A DNA stretch of 64,000 nt, taken from NCBI GenBank assembly GCA_945895265.1, contig CAMDEF010000015.1, forward strand, positions 8,966-72,965. Reading direction: 5' to 3'. A program made the translations under genes and the position numbers. Position 1 is the stretch's first letter. Every line of letters starts with the position of its first letter. Shown here piece after piece: positions 53,272-63,578 of this stretch. The notes under the pieces were generated by a model that made no database searches, had not been told where the DNA came from, and saw nothing but the letters and a program-made list of their open reading frames with translations. Source of the DNA: Bordetella parapertussis. Its GTDB lineage: Bacteria; Pseudomonadota; Gammaproteobacteria; Burkholderiales; Burkholderiaceae_B.

Positions 53272-54903
53272 ATGACAAACTTCACCTCAAGCCACGCCCT
53301 GTTTAAAGTGTTCTCTGAATATGGCATGGATCGACTTTTTCTCGTACCTGGCGAAAGCTACCTTGGCCTGCTCGATGCCTTGGTCGATTTTCCGGCCATC
53401 GATGTTGTGACCTGCCGCCACGAAGGCGGGGCAGGCTACATGGCAGTCGCAGACGGTCGCCTGACGCGTCGTCCGGGCTTGGCCTTAGTGAGTCGTGGCC
53501 CAGGTGCCTCGAACGCCGCGATTGCAGTGCATACCGCGCAGCAAGACGCCGTGCCAATGATTCTTGTGATTGGTCAAATCGCAGCGCGCGACCTGCGTCG
53601 CGAGGCTTTTCAAGAAATTGATTATCAACAAATGTTTGGCTCGGTCGCCAAATGGGTGTTCGAATGCACGGGCCCCGAACAAATCGCTCAGGCTGCTTTC
53701 AAAGCCATTCGGATGGCAACCTCGGGGGTACCGGGCCCAGTCGTGTTGGTGCTGCCTGAGGATATTCAACAGCAAACGGTGCCTGAGCCAACGTTCAAAC
53801 AACACCCACACGTCTTTGGCTTACCAGCCCCCGACACAATGACAAAAATCGTTGAACAACTCAAGGCCGCACAACGCCCTGTCGTGATCGCGGGTGGCTG
53901 CTTTGACTGCCCTGGCGGACGTGAAGCCTTAGCGGCCTTTGTGCACCACTGGCAGTTACCCACCATGGTGTCATTCAGACGTCACGACATTTTTGCAAAC
54001 GACGACGCGCTATTTGTTGGCGACTTGGGATTATCAAATCCAGTCGCGCAAATGGCAACGTTACAAACCAGTGATTTCATCCTTGCCCTAGGCACCCGCT
54101 TGGGCGATATCACCACACAAAACTATCAGTTTCCGGCCTATGCGCAAGCCCCACAAACACTGCTGCACTGCTACCCTGATTCACGTATCGTGAGCTGGGA
54201 TACCGTGGCCGACTACCCGTTGGTGTGCGACCCTGTTGGCTTGGTACAAGCCTTGACGCAAGGCCCTGCCCCCGCAGTCAGCGCCGCCCGCGTCGGCTGG
54301 CTAAAAGCACTTCGCGAGCACTCGCAATCCTGGGCAGCCTGGCCATCGCGCCAAGCCAAGAAGGGCGTGAACTTTACCGAAGTCGTTCGCGCACTTGAGG
54401 CTCACTCACCACTAGACACCACCATCTGCCTAGATGCCGGTACGTTTGCCGCACCCGTCTATCGTCACTTCACTTTCAAAACGGGTCAACGTCTGATGGC
54501 ACCTTTGGCAGGTGCCATGGGCTATGGCACACCCGCAGCAGTGGCCTGCGCCTTGCGCGAACCCACCCGCACAACAGTTTGTATCGTTGGCGATGGCGGC
54601 TTTTTAATGACCGGTAACGAAATGATTTTGGCCGTTGAACGCAAGCTGCCCATCATCTTTATCGTGTCAAATAATGCCAGCTACGGTTCGATTCGCCTGC
54701 ACCAAGAACGCGGCTATCCAGGGCGCGTGAGCGGTACCTCGCTGTTTAATCCTGACTTCTATGAGCTGGCACGCAGCTTTGGCATGGCGGCAGCGCGCAT
54801 CACGCAAAAAGAAGAAATTGACGGCGTTCTAAAGGCAGCCTTCAAGGCGAAGGCGCCGATACTGATTGAGGTTAATACGAGCTTAGATGCGATGTTGCCT
54901 TAG
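53272..54903 (+). CDS. Thiamine-diphosphate-dependent enzyme (acetolactate synthase-like)
   Basis: A 543-residue ThDP enzyme with the three-domain order Pyr, middle, PP. The catalytic Glu is in VTCRHEGGAGYMAVADGRL (about residue 50), the middle domain has PVVIAGGCFD, and the ThDP/Mg motif is GDGGFLMTGNEM ending in VSNNASYGS. Members include acetolactate synthase-like, benzoylformate decarboxylase-like and sulfopyruvate-type enzymes; no regulatory subunit gene is near, and the FAD-site residues cannot be judged, so the reaction is open. It starts at ATG 53272 after a long gap. Its stop overlaps the stop of the convergent dehydrogenase. Confidence 0.88.
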   Translation: MTNFTSSHALFKVFSEYGMDRLFLVPGESYLGLLDALVDFPAIDVVTCRHEGGAGYMAVADGRLTRRPGLALVSRGPGASNAAIAVHTAQQDAVPMILVIGQIAARDLRREAFQEIDYQQMFGSVAKWVFECTGPEQIAQAAFKAIRMATSGVPGPVVLVLPEDIQQQTVPEPTFKQHPHVFGLPAPDTMTKIVEQLKAAQRPVVIAGGCFDCPGGREALAAFVHHWQLPTMVSFRRHDIFANDDALFVGDLGLSNPVAQMATLQTSDFILALGTRLGDITTQNYQFPAYAQAPQTLLHCYPDSRIVSWDTVADYPLVCDPVGLVQALTQGPAPAVSAARVGWLKALREHSQSWAAWPSRQAKKGVNFTEVVRALEAHSPLDTTICLDAGTFAAPVYRHFTFKTGQRLMAPLAGAMGYGTPAAVACALREPTRTTVCIVGDGGFLMTGNEMILAVERKLPIIFIVSNNASYGSIRLHQERGYPGRVSGTSLFNPDFYELARSFGMAAARITQKEEIDGVLKAAFKAKAPILIEVNTSLDAMLP

Positions 54904-56726
54904 GCTAGATCAGAGCGCGTGAGCGCCTCGGTCATCACCGCGCCCTGAGACAACGCCAAGCTAAGTGCCTGTACGCGGGGCAAGATCGACCCTGCATAAA
55001 ACACCGCTGTTGCAAATTTATTTTGCGTAAAGGGTGTAGCTCTAGACGCGCGTTGCGCGGCGCTGCAAACCAGTGCAGCCCGTGCAAGATGCCAACCACC
55101 CAACACATAGCCAGTCAGCATCAAATAGGGCACGCTGCCTGCGTAGACCGCCCGGATATCGGTTTTTGCATGATCCAGCACATAGTGCACTGCACGTTGA
55201 TACGCCTCGACTGCCAGCGTTAAATTCGCATGAATCAACTTCAACCCCGCTGCATTCTCAACTGGCGCCAACGCACTTGCAGTATTGAGTTCGAACAACG
55301 TTTGTTGCATCGCTTGCGCTAAGCCCAATGCGGTGGCACCTGCATCACGCAAGGTTTTACGCCCGATCAAATCATTGGCTTGAATCGCTGTGGTGCCCTC
55401 ATAGATCGTCAAAATACGAGCATCACGATAAAACTGAGCCGCCCCCGTTTCTTCAATGAAGCCCATGCCACCGTGCACCTGCACACCTAGCGAGGTCACT
55501 TCAAGCGCGCATTCGGTTGAAAATCCTTTCACGACGGGCACTAAATAATCGTAGAGCGCTTGCTTAGTGCGACGCACTTCAGGGTCAGTATGCTCAACGC
55601 TTAAATCGTCGGTCACGGCGGCCACGCAGGCAATCGAACGCGCCGCTTCGGTCAAACCACGCATGGTCGACAACATACGTTGTACATCTGGGTGTTGGAC
55701 GATCGGCACTGCAGCCGCAGAGCCCTCGATGGCCCGACTTTGTACCCGGTCACGCGCGTAAGCACGCGCTTTTTGGGTGGCAGCCTCGCTCACCCCAATC
55801 CCTTGAATCCCCACGCCAAAACGCGCAGCATTCATCATGATAAACATGTACTCAAGGCCACGATTTTCTTGACCAACCAGCGTACCAATGGCACCGGCAC
55901 CCACCTCGCCTTTCTCATCGCCAAACAGCAACACAGCGGTCGGACTGCCGTGAATCCCTAACTTGTGTTCGATCGACGCGCACCAGACATCATTGCGCGC
56001 GCCCAACGAGCCATCGTCGTTCACGAGTACCTTAGGCACAACAAAGAGCGACAGCCCTTTCACACCGGGTGGCGCATCAGCCATACGGGCCAACACCAGA
56101 TGCACGATATTTTCAGCGAGATCGTGCTCGCCAAACGTAATGTAAATCTTTTGACCAAACAGGCGATAGGTACCATCTGCTTGCGCGACCGCACGCGTGT
56201 TCACCAATGACAAATCAGAACCGGCCTGCGGTTCAGTTAAGTTCATCGTGCCGGTCCATTTACCCTGAACCAACGCTTCGATATACAGTTTTTGTTGCTT
56301 GTCAGTGCCCGACAACAGTAACGCCTCAATGACGCCATCGGTCAACAAAGGGCATAACGAGAACGCCAAATTACCAGCGTTTAAATTTTCGGTTGCTGCA
56401 CAGCCCAACAGCTTGGGCAGGCCCTGGCCACCCCATTGTTCTGGGTGACGCAAGCCTTGCCAGCCACCCTCTACAAATTGTTTAAAGGCATGGTGATACG
56501 AGGCAGGCATCGTCACCACACCGTTAGCGTGAACCGGCGGATGCTGATCGCCATCCCAGTTGGTAGGCGCCACAATTTCAGAGGCGAACTTAGCGTTCTC
56601 ATGAAGCACCGCCTCGATCAAGTCAGGGTCAAGCTCAGAAAAGGCTGGCAGCGTTAAGAGCTCGGGCAAACCTGCAATATGCTCAAACACGAAACGAAAA
56701 TCATCGACTGGGGCACGATACGTCAT
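54900..56726 (-). CDS. Large acyl-CoA dehydrogenase with extra C-terminal domain (DmdC/FadE5-like)
   Basis: A 608-residue flavoprotein of the long acyl-CoA dehydrogenase class: an N-terminal extension, the FAD signature WTGTMNLTEPQAGSDLSLVN (about 155), SIEHKLGIHGSPTAVL, and the catalytic Glu in ARILTIYEGTTAIQANDLIG (about 430), then a C-terminal helical domain of 150 residues as in 3-methylmercaptopropionyl-CoA dehydrogenase and FadE5. It oxidises short or medium acyl-CoAs with ETF as acceptor. The ATG at 56726 has GAGG eight bases upstream; a GTG at 56729 is adjacent. It lies just downstream of etfBA, behind a terminator. Confidence 0.93.
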   Translation of the reverse strand: MTYRAPVDDFRFVFEHIAGLPELLTLPAFSELDPDLIEAVLHENAKFASEIVAPTNWDGDQHPPVHANGVVTMPASYHHAFKQFVEGGWQGLRHPEQWGGQGLPKLLGCAATENLNAGNLAFSLCPLLTDGVIEALLLSGTDKQQKLYIEALVQGKWTGTMNLTEPQAGSDLSLVNTRAVAQADGTYRLFGQKIYITFGEHDLAENIVHLVLARMADAPPGVKGLSLFVVPKVLVNDDGSLGARNDVWCASIEHKLGIHGSPTAVLLFGDEKGEVGAGAIGTLVGQENRGLEYMFIMMNAARFGVGIQGIGVSEAATQKARAYARDRVQSRAIEGSAAAVPIVQHPDVQRMLSTMRGLTEAARSIACVAAVTDDLSVEHTDPEVRRTKQALYDYLVPVVKGFSTECALEVTSLGVQVHGGMGFIEETGAAQFYRDARILTIYEGTTAIQANDLIGRKTLRDAGATALGLAQAMQQTLFELNTASALAPVENAAGLKLIHANLTLAVEAYQRAVHYVLDHAKTDIRAVYAGSVPYLMLTGYVLGGWHLARAALVCSAAQRASRATPFTQNKFATAVFYAGSILPRVQALSLALSQGAVMTEALTRSDLA

Positions 56727-56752
56727 CACACTAACCTCGATACAAACTGAAA

Positions 56753-56778
56753 CAAAAACCCCGTCACGGGGACGGGGT
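56753..56778 (-). terminator. Intrinsic terminator of the etfBA operon
   Basis: On the minus strand: ACCCCGTC / GACGGGGT, an 8-bp stem with loop CCCGT, then TTTTT. It lies 30 bases past the etfA stop and 27 bases before the dehydrogenase ATG. Confidence 0.9.
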
Positions 56779-56807
56779 CAGAATACTCTGTCATGCTTGA
56801 ATGAAGC

Positions 56808-57734
56808 TTACAGAGTGGTCACAAGTTCAGGAACGGCCTGAAATAAATCAGCCACCAAACCATAATCAGACACACCAAAGATTGGCGCTTCGGTATCTTT
56901 GTTAATCGCAACAATGACCTTTGAATCTTTCATGCCGGCCAAGTGCTGGATTGCGCCAGAAATTCCAATCGCCACATACAACTGTGGCGCTACGATCTTG
57001 CCCGTTTGACCAACCTGCCAGTCATTGGGGGCATAGCCTGCGTCAACCGCGGCACGCGAAGCGCCCATGGCCGCGCCAAGCTTATCAGCGAGTGGATCAA
57101 GGATCTTAAAGTTTTCAGCGCTGCCCATGCCACGGCCGCCAGACACCACGACGCGCGCACCAGCGAGTTCTGGACGATCGTTTTTGGCGACTTCACGGCC
57201 AACAAAAGTCGACAGCCCCGCTGAATCAGCGGCTGCAACAGTTTCGATCGAAGCGCTGCCACCTTCGGGCGCGGCATCAAAACCAGTCGTACGCACCGTA
57301 ATCACTTTGATCGGGTCGTTAGACTGCACGGTTGCAATCGCATTACCCGCGTAAATTGCACGTTGAAACGTATCGGGTGAATCGACTGCTTGAATTTCTG
57401 AAATTTGTGCAACATCTAAGCTAGCGGCCACACGCGGTGACACGTTTTTACCCGAGGCCGTTGCCGCAAACAGAATATGGCTATAGCCACTGGCTAACGC
57501 CAAGACTTGTTTGGCAACGTTCTCAGCCAAGCTATCCGCCAAGGCTGGTGACTCAGCGAGTAAAACCTTTGAAACACCCGTGATTTTTGCAGCATGCTCG
57601 GCAACCGCACGCGCATTGGCACCGGCAACCAGCACGTGGATATCGCCACCAATTTTGGCAGCGGCCGCCACGACGTTATGCGTGGCACCTTTTAATTGAA
57701 CATTATCGTGTTCAGCGATGACAAGTATTGACAT
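56808..57734 (-). CDS. etfA: Electron-transfer flavoprotein subunit alpha
   Basis: A 308-residue FAD-binding ETF alpha. The FAD site [20 protein letters not shown], followed by [14 protein letters not shown], is near the C terminus, and [14 protein letters not shown] in the domain before it. It carries electrons from acyl-CoA dehydrogenases to ETF-ubiquinone oxidoreductase. Two bases after etfB. Confidence 0.97.
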   Translation of the reverse strand: MSILVIAEHDNVQLKGATHNVVAAAAKIGGDIHVLVAGANARAVAEHAAKITGVSKVLLAESPALADSLAENVAKQVLALASGYSHILFAATASGKNVSPRVAASLDVAQISEIQAVDSPDTFQRAIYAGNAIATVQSNDPIKVITVRTTGFDAAPEGGSASIETVAAADSAGLSTFVGREVAKNDRPELAGARVVVSGGRGMGSAENFKILDPLADKLGAAMGASRAAVDAGYAPNDWQVGQTGKIVAPQLYVAIGISGAIQHLAGMKDSKVIVAINKDTEAPIFGVSDYGLVADLFQAVPELVTTL

Positions 57735-57736
57735 GT

Positions 57737-58489
57737 TTACACCACCACCTTTGCTTCGTTCTTGAGTTTGTCAACTAATGCAGCAACGTCTTGCACTTTA
57801 ATGCCCGCCGAGCGCGCTGCAGGCTCAACCACCTTCAGCGTTTTGAGGCGAGGCGCCACATCTACACCTAACGACTCAGGCGTCACGGTATCGAGCTGCT
57901 TTTTCTTGGCCTTCATAATGTTAGGCAAGGTCACGTAACGTGGCTCATTCAAGCGCAGATCGGTGGTGACAATGGCTGGCAACTTCAGTTCAATGGTTTC
58001 GAGCCCGCCGTCGACTTCACGTGTGACACGCGCAACACCATCGCCTAGTTCAATTTTGCTGGCAAACGTCGCTTGCGACCAACCCAACAACGCAGCAAGC
58101 ATTTGGCCGGTTTGATTAGAGTCGTCATCGATCGCTTGCTTGCCCAAAATGATCAGCGAAGGCTGTTCTTTCTCGGCCAAGACCTTGAGCAGCTTAGCAA
58201 CGGCCAAAGGCTGAAGTTCGACATCGGTTTGCACCAGGATGCCACGGTCTGCCCCGATTGCCATGGCGGTACGCAGGGTCTCTTGGCATTGTGCAACACC
58301 GCAAGATACGGCGATCACTTCTGTGGCGGCACCCTTTTCTTTTAAACGAGTCGCTTCTTCGACCGCGATCTCGTCAAAGGGGTTCATCGACATTTTCACG
58401 TTTGCAATATCAACGCCCGTGTGATCAGACTTCACACGCACTTTCACGTTGTAGTCTACGACGCGCTTTACAGGAACAAGCACTTTCAT
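57737..58489 (-). CDS. etfB: Electron-transfer flavoprotein subunit beta
   Basis: A 250-residue ETF beta: [20 protein letters not shown], the family segment [20 protein letters not shown], the AMP-binding [20 protein letters not shown] and the recognition-loop region near [20 protein letters not shown] used to dock dehydrogenases. First gene of etfBA, GGAG before the ATG. Divergent from mltB. Confidence 0.97.
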   Translation of the reverse strand: MKVLVPVKRVVDYNVKVRVKSDHTGVDIANVKMSMNPFDEIAVEEATRLKEKGAATEVIAVSCGVAQCQETLRTAMAIGADRGILVQTDVELQPLAVAKLLKVLAEKEQPSLIILGKQAIDDDSNQTGQMLAALLGWSQATFASKIELGDGVARVTREVDGGLETIELKLPAIVTTDLRLNEPRYVTLPNIMKAKKKQLDTVTPESLGVDVAPRLKTLKVVEPAARSAGIKVQDVAALVDKLKNEAKVVV

Positions 58490-58623
58490 CCAGCGATCTC
58501 CAGATATTAAAAATACAGCTCAATCGGGTCTGACGCCCGACAATCAACCTCTGATTCTACCGGAACTCGCGCCAAGGCTCAGGCAATCGGTATGATATCG
58601 GTTGATTTCATAAGGAAAAATTT

Positions 58624-59829
58624 ATGCTTTGCCCCCGACGCCTGCTTCAATTGAGTTTGCTGACAGCCATCCTGTGCGGCTGTTCGACGCCCCCTTCGGG
58701 GCCGGACAAGACGGCTGCAGCTGACGCAAACTCGAAAACAGGCGCCACTTCAAGCACCACTTCGAGCACCACCTCAGGTGGTACGACAGGCCCTGGCACT
58801 GCGGGATCAGGAGGCACAAAGGCGAGCGGCTCTGCAAGCGCGAACAGTCGTTTTGACCCTGTTTCTCGTCCTCAAACTGAAGCAGCCCGTCGCGCGACCA
58901 TGCAACGTTTTGGCGTTGAACTGGCCTCAGGGCGAAAGCTACCCGAGGACAAGGTTCTGACGCTGCTTGACGAGGCACGCTATAACCCTACGGTTGCCCG
59001 CATTGTGGCGCCTGTCGCCCCCGGCCAAATCCGCCCACCACGCAGTTGGGCAACCTACCGTGGCCGTGTGGTCGAACCGATTCTGATCGCCCAAGGTCAC
59101 GCCTTTATGAAACAGTACGGGGCCGAGTTAGACCGCGCAACCGCCCGCTACGGCGTACCACAGAACATCATTGCAGCCATCATTGGCGTTGAAACCGGAT
59201 ACGGCAAAAACCAAGGAAGTTTTCGCGTTCTTGACTCTTTGGCGACGCTGGGCTTTGACTACCCCGATGCCTCAAGGCCAGATCGCGCTGAGATGTTTCG
59301 CGGTCAGTTGGCAGACCTGATCGAGTTGGACTTAATGGGACGTGTTGACGCCAGAACCTTAAAAGGGTCATTTGCAGGCGCGGTCGGCATCCCGCAATTT
59401 ATGCCGGGCAGCATCAAGCGCTTTGCCGTAAGCGCGCGCGGCGCCCAAGAAATCAACCTAAGCACCAATATGGCCGATGCGATTGCTTCAGTGGCGAATT
59501 TCTTGGTTGAACATGGCTGGCAACGAGGCTTACCGACTTTTGTTCCGGTCAGGCTACCCGGTTCTGCAGACAAACTTGTCGATGGCGGCTTAAAGCCCAC
59601 CCTTGACTGGCCTCAATTGCAGGCAGGTGGTGCCAAACTAGCCCCAGGCGCCAAAGATGCACCTTGGATGCGCGCAGCGCTCGGTGTGATCGACCTACCC
59701 GAAGAACGTGCGGGGACTGTTGAGTTTCGCACGGCCACCCAAAACTTCTTTACGATCACCCTCTACAACCGCAGCTATTTTTACGCGGCCTCTGTCGCGG
59801 ATCTGGCCCGCGCCTTGGCTGACAATTGA
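58624..59829 (+). CDS. mltB: Membrane-bound lytic murein transglycosylase B
   Basis: MltB cleaves peptidoglycan glycan chains to 1,6-anhydro-muropeptides. A 401-residue lipoprotein: signal MLCPRRLLQLSLLTAILCGC with the lipobox LCGC (Cys about residue 20). A Ser/Thr/Gly-rich linker to about residue 75 is followed by the catalytic domain with Glu in IIGVETGYGKNQGSF (about 197) and the family block GSFAGAVGIPQFMPGS. The linker is unusually low in complexity. AAGGA precedes the ATG. Confidence 0.94.
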   Translation: MLCPRRLLQLSLLTAILCGCSTPPSGPDKTAAADANSKTGATSSTTSSTTSGGTTGPGTAGSGGTKASGSASANSRFDPVSRPQTEAARRATMQRFGVELASGRKLPEDKVLTLLDEARYNPTVARIVAPVAPGQIRPPRSWATYRGRVVEPILIAQGHAFMKQYGAELDRATARYGVPQNIIAAIIGVETGYGKNQGSFRVLDSLATLGFDYPDASRPDRAEMFRGQLADLIELDLMGRVDARTLKGSFAGAVGIPQFMPGSIKRFAVSARGAQEINLSTNMADAIASVANFLVEHGWQRGLPTFVPVRLPGSADKLVDGGLKPTLDWPQLQAGGAKLAPGAKDAPWMRAALGVIDLPEERAGTVEFRTATQNFFTITLYNRSYFYAASVADLARALADN

Positions 59830-59939
59830 CATCCTTCACCTGACCAGGAAGGATGTCTGCGCCTGTGGTTGACATCCCACAGAGACTCCTATGATGTTCG
59901 CGCAGAAATCCTCCCCATTAGCAGGGAGGATTTCTGCGC
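59828..59939. repeat. Cluster of three palindromes between mltB and cysM
   Basis: Hairpin 1: GACATCCTT / AAGGATGTC (59828-59857) with inner CCTG/CAGG. Hairpin 2: CTGTGG / CCACAG (59863-59882). Hairpin 3: a perfect 16-bp stem, GCGCAGAAATCCTCCC / GGGAGGATTTCTGCGC (59900-59939), loop of eight. TTGACATCC occurs twice (59827 and 59869) and GGAT(G/T)TCTGCGC twice. The group fills the gap of the convergent genes. Hairpin 3 shares 12 bases with the element near 9674. It could be a decayed end of an IS200/IS605-like element or a bidirectional terminator; no U-run is seen. Confidence 0.7.
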
Positions 59940-59945
59940 ATTTGC

Positions 59946-60860
59946 TTAAGCTTGTGGATCAAATAAACCTGTCGACAAGTAACGATCACCACGATCGCAA
60001 ACGATAAAAGCGATGGTGGCATTACGGGCGGTTTCAGCTACCCGCAACGCCGCCACCAACGCGCCTGCTGCTGAGACACCGGCGCAGATTCCTTCTTCGG
60101 CGGCTAGGCGTCTGGCCATGTTTTCAGCGTCTTTTTGCTCAATCGATTCAAACTGATCCACTAGCGTTGGGTCATAAATGGCAGGCAGATAGGCCTCGGG
60201 CCATTTCCGAATACCCGCAATCTGCGAACCTTCGGCAGGCTGGGCGCCGACAATTGTGATGGCCGGATTTTTTGACTTTAAATAACGGCTCACACCCATG
60301 ATCGTACCGGTGGTGCCCATGGCACTCACAAAGTGCGTGATTTCGCCACCTGTTTGTTCCCACAACTCGGGGCCCGTGGTCTTGAAGTGGGCCAAGGGGT
60401 TGTCAGGATTTGAGAACTGATCCAGCACCTTACCGCGCCCTTCGGCTTGCATATTGGTGGCAAGATCACGCGCAAACTCCATACCGCCACCGCTTGAAGG
60501 GGTCAGGATCAGTTCAGCCCCATAAGCTGCCATTGACGCGCGACGTTCGACCGAAAGATTATCGGGCATGATCAAAATCATCTTGTAACCACGCATGGCG
60601 GCGGCCATCGCCAACGCTATACCAGTATTACCGCTGGTGGCCTCGATCAAGGTATCGCCTGGCTTGATTTCACCGCGGGCCTCTGCCCCCAAAATCATGG
60701 CCAACGCTGGGCGGTCTTTGACCGAACCAGCAGGATTATTGCCCTCAAGCTTACCCAACACAATATTGCCGCGCTCTTGGGCGAGCTTTGAGGGCAGTCG
60801 CTGCAGACGCACGAGTGGCGTGTTGCCTACGGCCTGCTCTACGCTTGGATATGTTTTCAT
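59946..60860 (-). CDS. cysM: Cysteine synthase B
   Basis: A PLP enzyme that makes cysteine (or S-sulfocysteine) from O-acetylserine. 304 residues starting MKTYPSVEQAVGNTPLVRLQ, PLP Lys in NPAGSVKDRPA (about residue 49), the substrate loop EATSGNTGIALA, and the phosphate-binding GTTGTIMG. The ATG at 60860 is seven bases after GAGG; a second ATG directly precedes it (60863), and the longer frame to 60959 is not needed. Length and the KLEGNNPAGS motif favour CysM over CysK. Confidence 0.94.
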   Translation of the reverse strand: MKTYPSVEQAVGNTPLVRLQRLPSKLAQERGNIVLGKLEGNNPAGSVKDRPALAMILGAEARGEIKPGDTLIEATSGNTGIALAMAAAMRGYKMILIMPDNLSVERRASMAAYGAELILTPSSGGGMEFARDLATNMQAEGRGKVLDQFSNPDNPLAHFKTTGPELWEQTGGEITHFVSAMGTTGTIMGVSRYLKSKNPAITIVGAQPAEGSQIAGIRKWPEAYLPAIYDPTLVDQFESIEQKDAENMARRLAAEEGICAGVSAAGALVAALRVAETARNATIAFIVCDRGDRYLSTGLFDPQA

Positions 60861-60963
60861 CATTTTGCCTCGGTAGCCCCTCGCTTTGCAGAACGAGGGC
60901 GCATCAAAGCAATGATCATACCAAAGGCACAACGAGCTGCAGGCGACCCACGCGCACACGCCT

Positions 60964-61512
60964 TCAGTGAGGAGGCGAGGTCTCGATCAACGGCGTCGCA
61001 ACACTTGTAGCCGGTGCGACACGGCCACGCGTAGCCTGAGAAGCGGTAGCCTGAGAGGCGGCCACCTGTGAAGACGAGCCCTGCACCTTGCCCGACAAGG
61101 TGCTAGCGCTGCGCCCCACCTCTGACACGCGCAAGCCAGCGGCCTGTAGGGCTTGCAACCGCCTGGGGCCGATCCCTCGCACTCGATCTGACAAATCCTC
61201 GAGCGACTCAAACGGACCCGCGCGGTTGCGCTCTTGCACAATAATCTGTGCGGTGCGCGGCCCCACGCCACGCAATTCTTTGAGTTGCTCAGCGGTTGCC
61301 GCGTTCAATTCGAGTGCCTGAGCCGACAATCCGACCCCAACCCCGGCCAACATGACCGCCACGCGAGAACGTCGAGCCAAACGATTTGCTGCTTGATGGG
61401 CGAACGGAAACGACCAACGGCCTCTTGGCGGTTCGATCTGTTTCTGAGGTTGGATTAGCGATTGTTCAGATGCCAGGGGCACTGCAACGGTCGGATCAAG
61501 AAAAGGGTTCAT
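60964..61512 (-). CDS. ComEA-like helix-hairpin-helix protein
   Basis: A 182-residue protein. Residues about 1-45 are Pro/Gln-rich, then a hydrophobic stretch (RVAVMLAGVGVGLSAQALE) that looks like a late membrane anchor or signal. A double helix-hairpin-helix domain follows (LNAATAEQLKELRGVGPRTA ... LSDRVRGIGPRRLQAL), as in the DNA-binding part of ComEA used in DNA uptake. The tail is Ser/Ala/Thr/Gln-rich and low-complexity. ATG 61512 has AGAGG before it. The gap before cysM is 103 bases. Confidence 0.85.
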   Translation of the reverse strand: MNPFLDPTVAVPLASEQSLIQPQKQIEPPRGRWSFPFAHQAANRLARRSRVAVMLAGVGVGLSAQALELNAATAEQLKELRGVGPRTAQIIVQERNRAGPFESLEDLSDRVRGIGPRRLQALQAAGLRVSEVGRSASTLSGKVQGSSSQVAASQATASQATRGRVAPATSVATPLIETSPPH

Positions 61513-61650
61513 GGTGCTACCTCTTAAAAGGATGACGCGAACCAGTTCTTGGCACAGATGCAGCCAAGACTGTCGCAACGTCATCTTGAGGTTTTTCGTA
61601 GTGTTTACGGGGCCAGCGGCAAGGCGCTGTCCACCCGTAATTCAACGTGC

Positions 61651-62652
61651 TTATTGCGCGCCAGCACTTGCCTCGTGCAGCGCGCGGACATACTCAGCCA
61701 CGCCTGTTTGCACGTCGCGCATCTCGGCCTTGTAACCCGCGGCACGCAGCGCCGACACATCGGCCTGCGTATAGCTTTGATAACGACCTTTAAGATCTTC
61801 AGGAAACGCCACGTACCGCAACGAACCGTGCCGCACGAGTTCTTCAAGCGACATCGGCGCTTGCCCGCGCAGCGTACGCATGGTGTTGACAACTGTACTG
61901 GCCACGTCATTAAACGGTTGCGCTCGCCCGGTACCGCAATTGAAAATCCCAGACACTTTTGGGTGATCCAGAAAATGTAAATTGACATCGACAACGTCTT
62001 GAACCGAAATAAAGTCGCGCAACTGCCCGCCATCGGCATAGCCATCCCAGCCACCAAACAAACGGACATGACCCTCGTCGATAAACTGATTCATGTTGTG
62101 AAATGCCACCGAAGCCATGCGCCCTTTGTGCTGCTCTTGCGGGCCATACACATTGAAATAGCGCAAACCAACGACTTGCGCAGTCAACGAATCTAAACGT
62201 GCGCGCAACACTTGATCAAACAAAAATTTTGAATAGCCATACACATTCAGCGGCTTTTCATTTTTTAAAGACTCAGCATAATTAGAGCCTGCGCCATACA
62301 CCGCCGCCGATGAGGCATATATCAACGGGACTTTATGTGTTTGGCAGTACTCAAACAACTCGAGTGTCACGCGATAGTTGTTATCCATCATGAACTGGCC
62401 ATTGCGCTCAGTCGTATCTGAACAAGCACCTTGATGAAACACCGCTCGCACGCCAGGTAAAAAACCATCAAGTACACCGCGACGAAACTCGTCTTTGTGC
62501 AGGTAATCGCTGATTTGACCACCCACCAGGTTGACGAATTTATCGCCGTCTGTCAGGTCGTCGACCGCCAAGATCTTTGTGATTCCACGGCGATTTAAGC
62601 CACGAATAATGTTGCTGCCAATAAAGCCAGCCGCGCCTGTGACAACAATCAT
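61651..62652 (-). CDS. hldD: ADP-L-glycero-D-manno-heptose-6-epimerase
   Basis: HldD (RfaD) makes the heptose donor of the LPS inner core. 333 residues: NADP site [19 protein letters not shown], the catalytic-tyrosine region [12 protein letters not shown] (Tyr/Lys), and the substrate-binding [16 protein letters not shown]. The start overlaps the hldE stop (ATGA). A hairpin between it and the ComEA-like gene (about 61609-61640) may end transcription. Confidence 0.96.
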   Translation of the reverse strand: MIVVTGAAGFIGSNIIRGLNRRGITKILAVDDLTDGDKFVNLVGGQISDYLHKDEFRRGVLDGFLPGVRAVFHQGACSDTTERNGQFMMDNNYRVTLELFEYCQTHKVPLIYASSAAVYGAGSNYAESLKNEKPLNVYGYSKFLFDQVLRARLDSLTAQVVGLRYFNVYGPQEQHKGRMASVAFHNMNQFIDEGHVRLFGGWDGYADGGQLRDFISVQDVVDVNLHFLDHPKVSGIFNCGTGRAQPFNDVASTVVNTMRTLRGQAPMSLEELVRHGSLRYVAFPEDLKGRYQSYTQADVSALRAAGYKAEMRDVQTGVAEYVRALHEASAGAQ

Positions 62653-63578
62653 GCAAGTTCTCCGGCAGAAACAGTCGATGTCCCTAGTTTACCCACAACG
62701 ATTCCGCCCGCGCGATTGGCCCAACGCATCGCCTCAGGCCAAGCTACCCCGATTGCGCGCATCACCGCGAGTGTCGCCAGCACGGTGTCGCCCGCACCAG
62801 ACACATCAAAGACTTCATGCGCCTGAGCATCAACATGATCACTGCCATCCGCAGTAAAAAGGGTCATGCCTTGCTCTGAACGAGTCACTAACAATGCCTC
62901 AAGCTCGAGTTGATCGCGTAACCCTTGCGCGCGTTCTGCCAAATCCGTCTCGCTCGACCAGTGCCCCACGGCCTGTTGCATTTCGCCACGATTCGGGGTG
63001 ACTAAGGTCGCACCGCGGTAGCGCTGATAGTCACTGCCCTTAGGGTCAACCAAGACCGCGATCCCTTGCATGCGCGCCAAAGTAATCAAGGCCTCGACAT
63101 GTGCCAGTGCCCCCTTGGCATAATCAGAAAACACCACGACATCATGCTCGGCGAACAAAGGCGCCACTTGCTCCTGCAAGGTATCGAGCAACTGCGCAGT
63201 GGGTTTTTCTTCGAAATCGATACGTATCATTTGCTGTTGACGCGCCAGCACACGCATTTTAAGTGTCGTGGGGTGTGCGGCATCCGCGATCAAATGCGCA
63301 GCGACGCCGGCCTCTGCCAGCAATTCATGCACCCGGGTCGCGGCCTCGTCCACACCCACCAAACCAACCAAGGTGACTTTTGCACCTAAAGCCACGGCAT
63401 TGCGCGCCACGTTGGCAGCACCGCCCAAGCGATCTTCGCGGCGCGCCACGTGCACCACCGGCACAGGCGCCTCAGGTGAGATGCGCTCAACGTCGCCAAA
63501 CCAATAGCGATCAAGCATCACGTCGCCAACCACCAATACTCGGGCACGGGTCACTGCGTCTTTAGGAAATGTCTTCAT
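62649..63578 (-). CDS. hldA: D-glycero-beta-D-manno-heptose-7-phosphate kinase (HldE kinase part)
   Basis: A 309-residue PfkB-family kinase: [35 protein letters not shown] and the catalytic [15 protein letters not shown]. It phosphorylates heptose 7-phosphate for LPS core synthesis. In enterics this is fused with a nucleotidyltransferase as HldE; here only the kinase is encoded, so the separate nucleotidyltransferase (hldC/rfaE2) must lie elsewhere. Operon with lapB and hldD through ATGA overlaps. Confidence 0.93.
   Translation of the reverse strand: MKTFPKDAVTRARVLVVGDVMLDRYWFGDVERISPEAPVPVVHVARREDRLGGAANVARNAVALGAKVTLVGLVGVDEAATRVHELLAEAGVAAHLIADAAHPTTLKMRVLARQQQMIRIDFEEKPTAQLLDTLQEQVAPLFAEHDVVVFSDYAKGALAHVEALITLARMQGIAVLVDPKGSDYQRYRGATLVTPNRGEMQQAVGHWSSETDLAERAQGLRDQLELEALLVTRSEQGMTLFTADGSDHVDAQAHEVFDVSGAGDTVLATLAVMRAIGVAWPEAMRWANRAGGIVVGKLGTSTVSAGELA

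Noticed and set aside
60861..60959. Longer CysM N terminus from 60959
   Set aside because: The added Cys/Trp-rich residues do not fit the family; the ATG near 60860 has GAGG at good distance.
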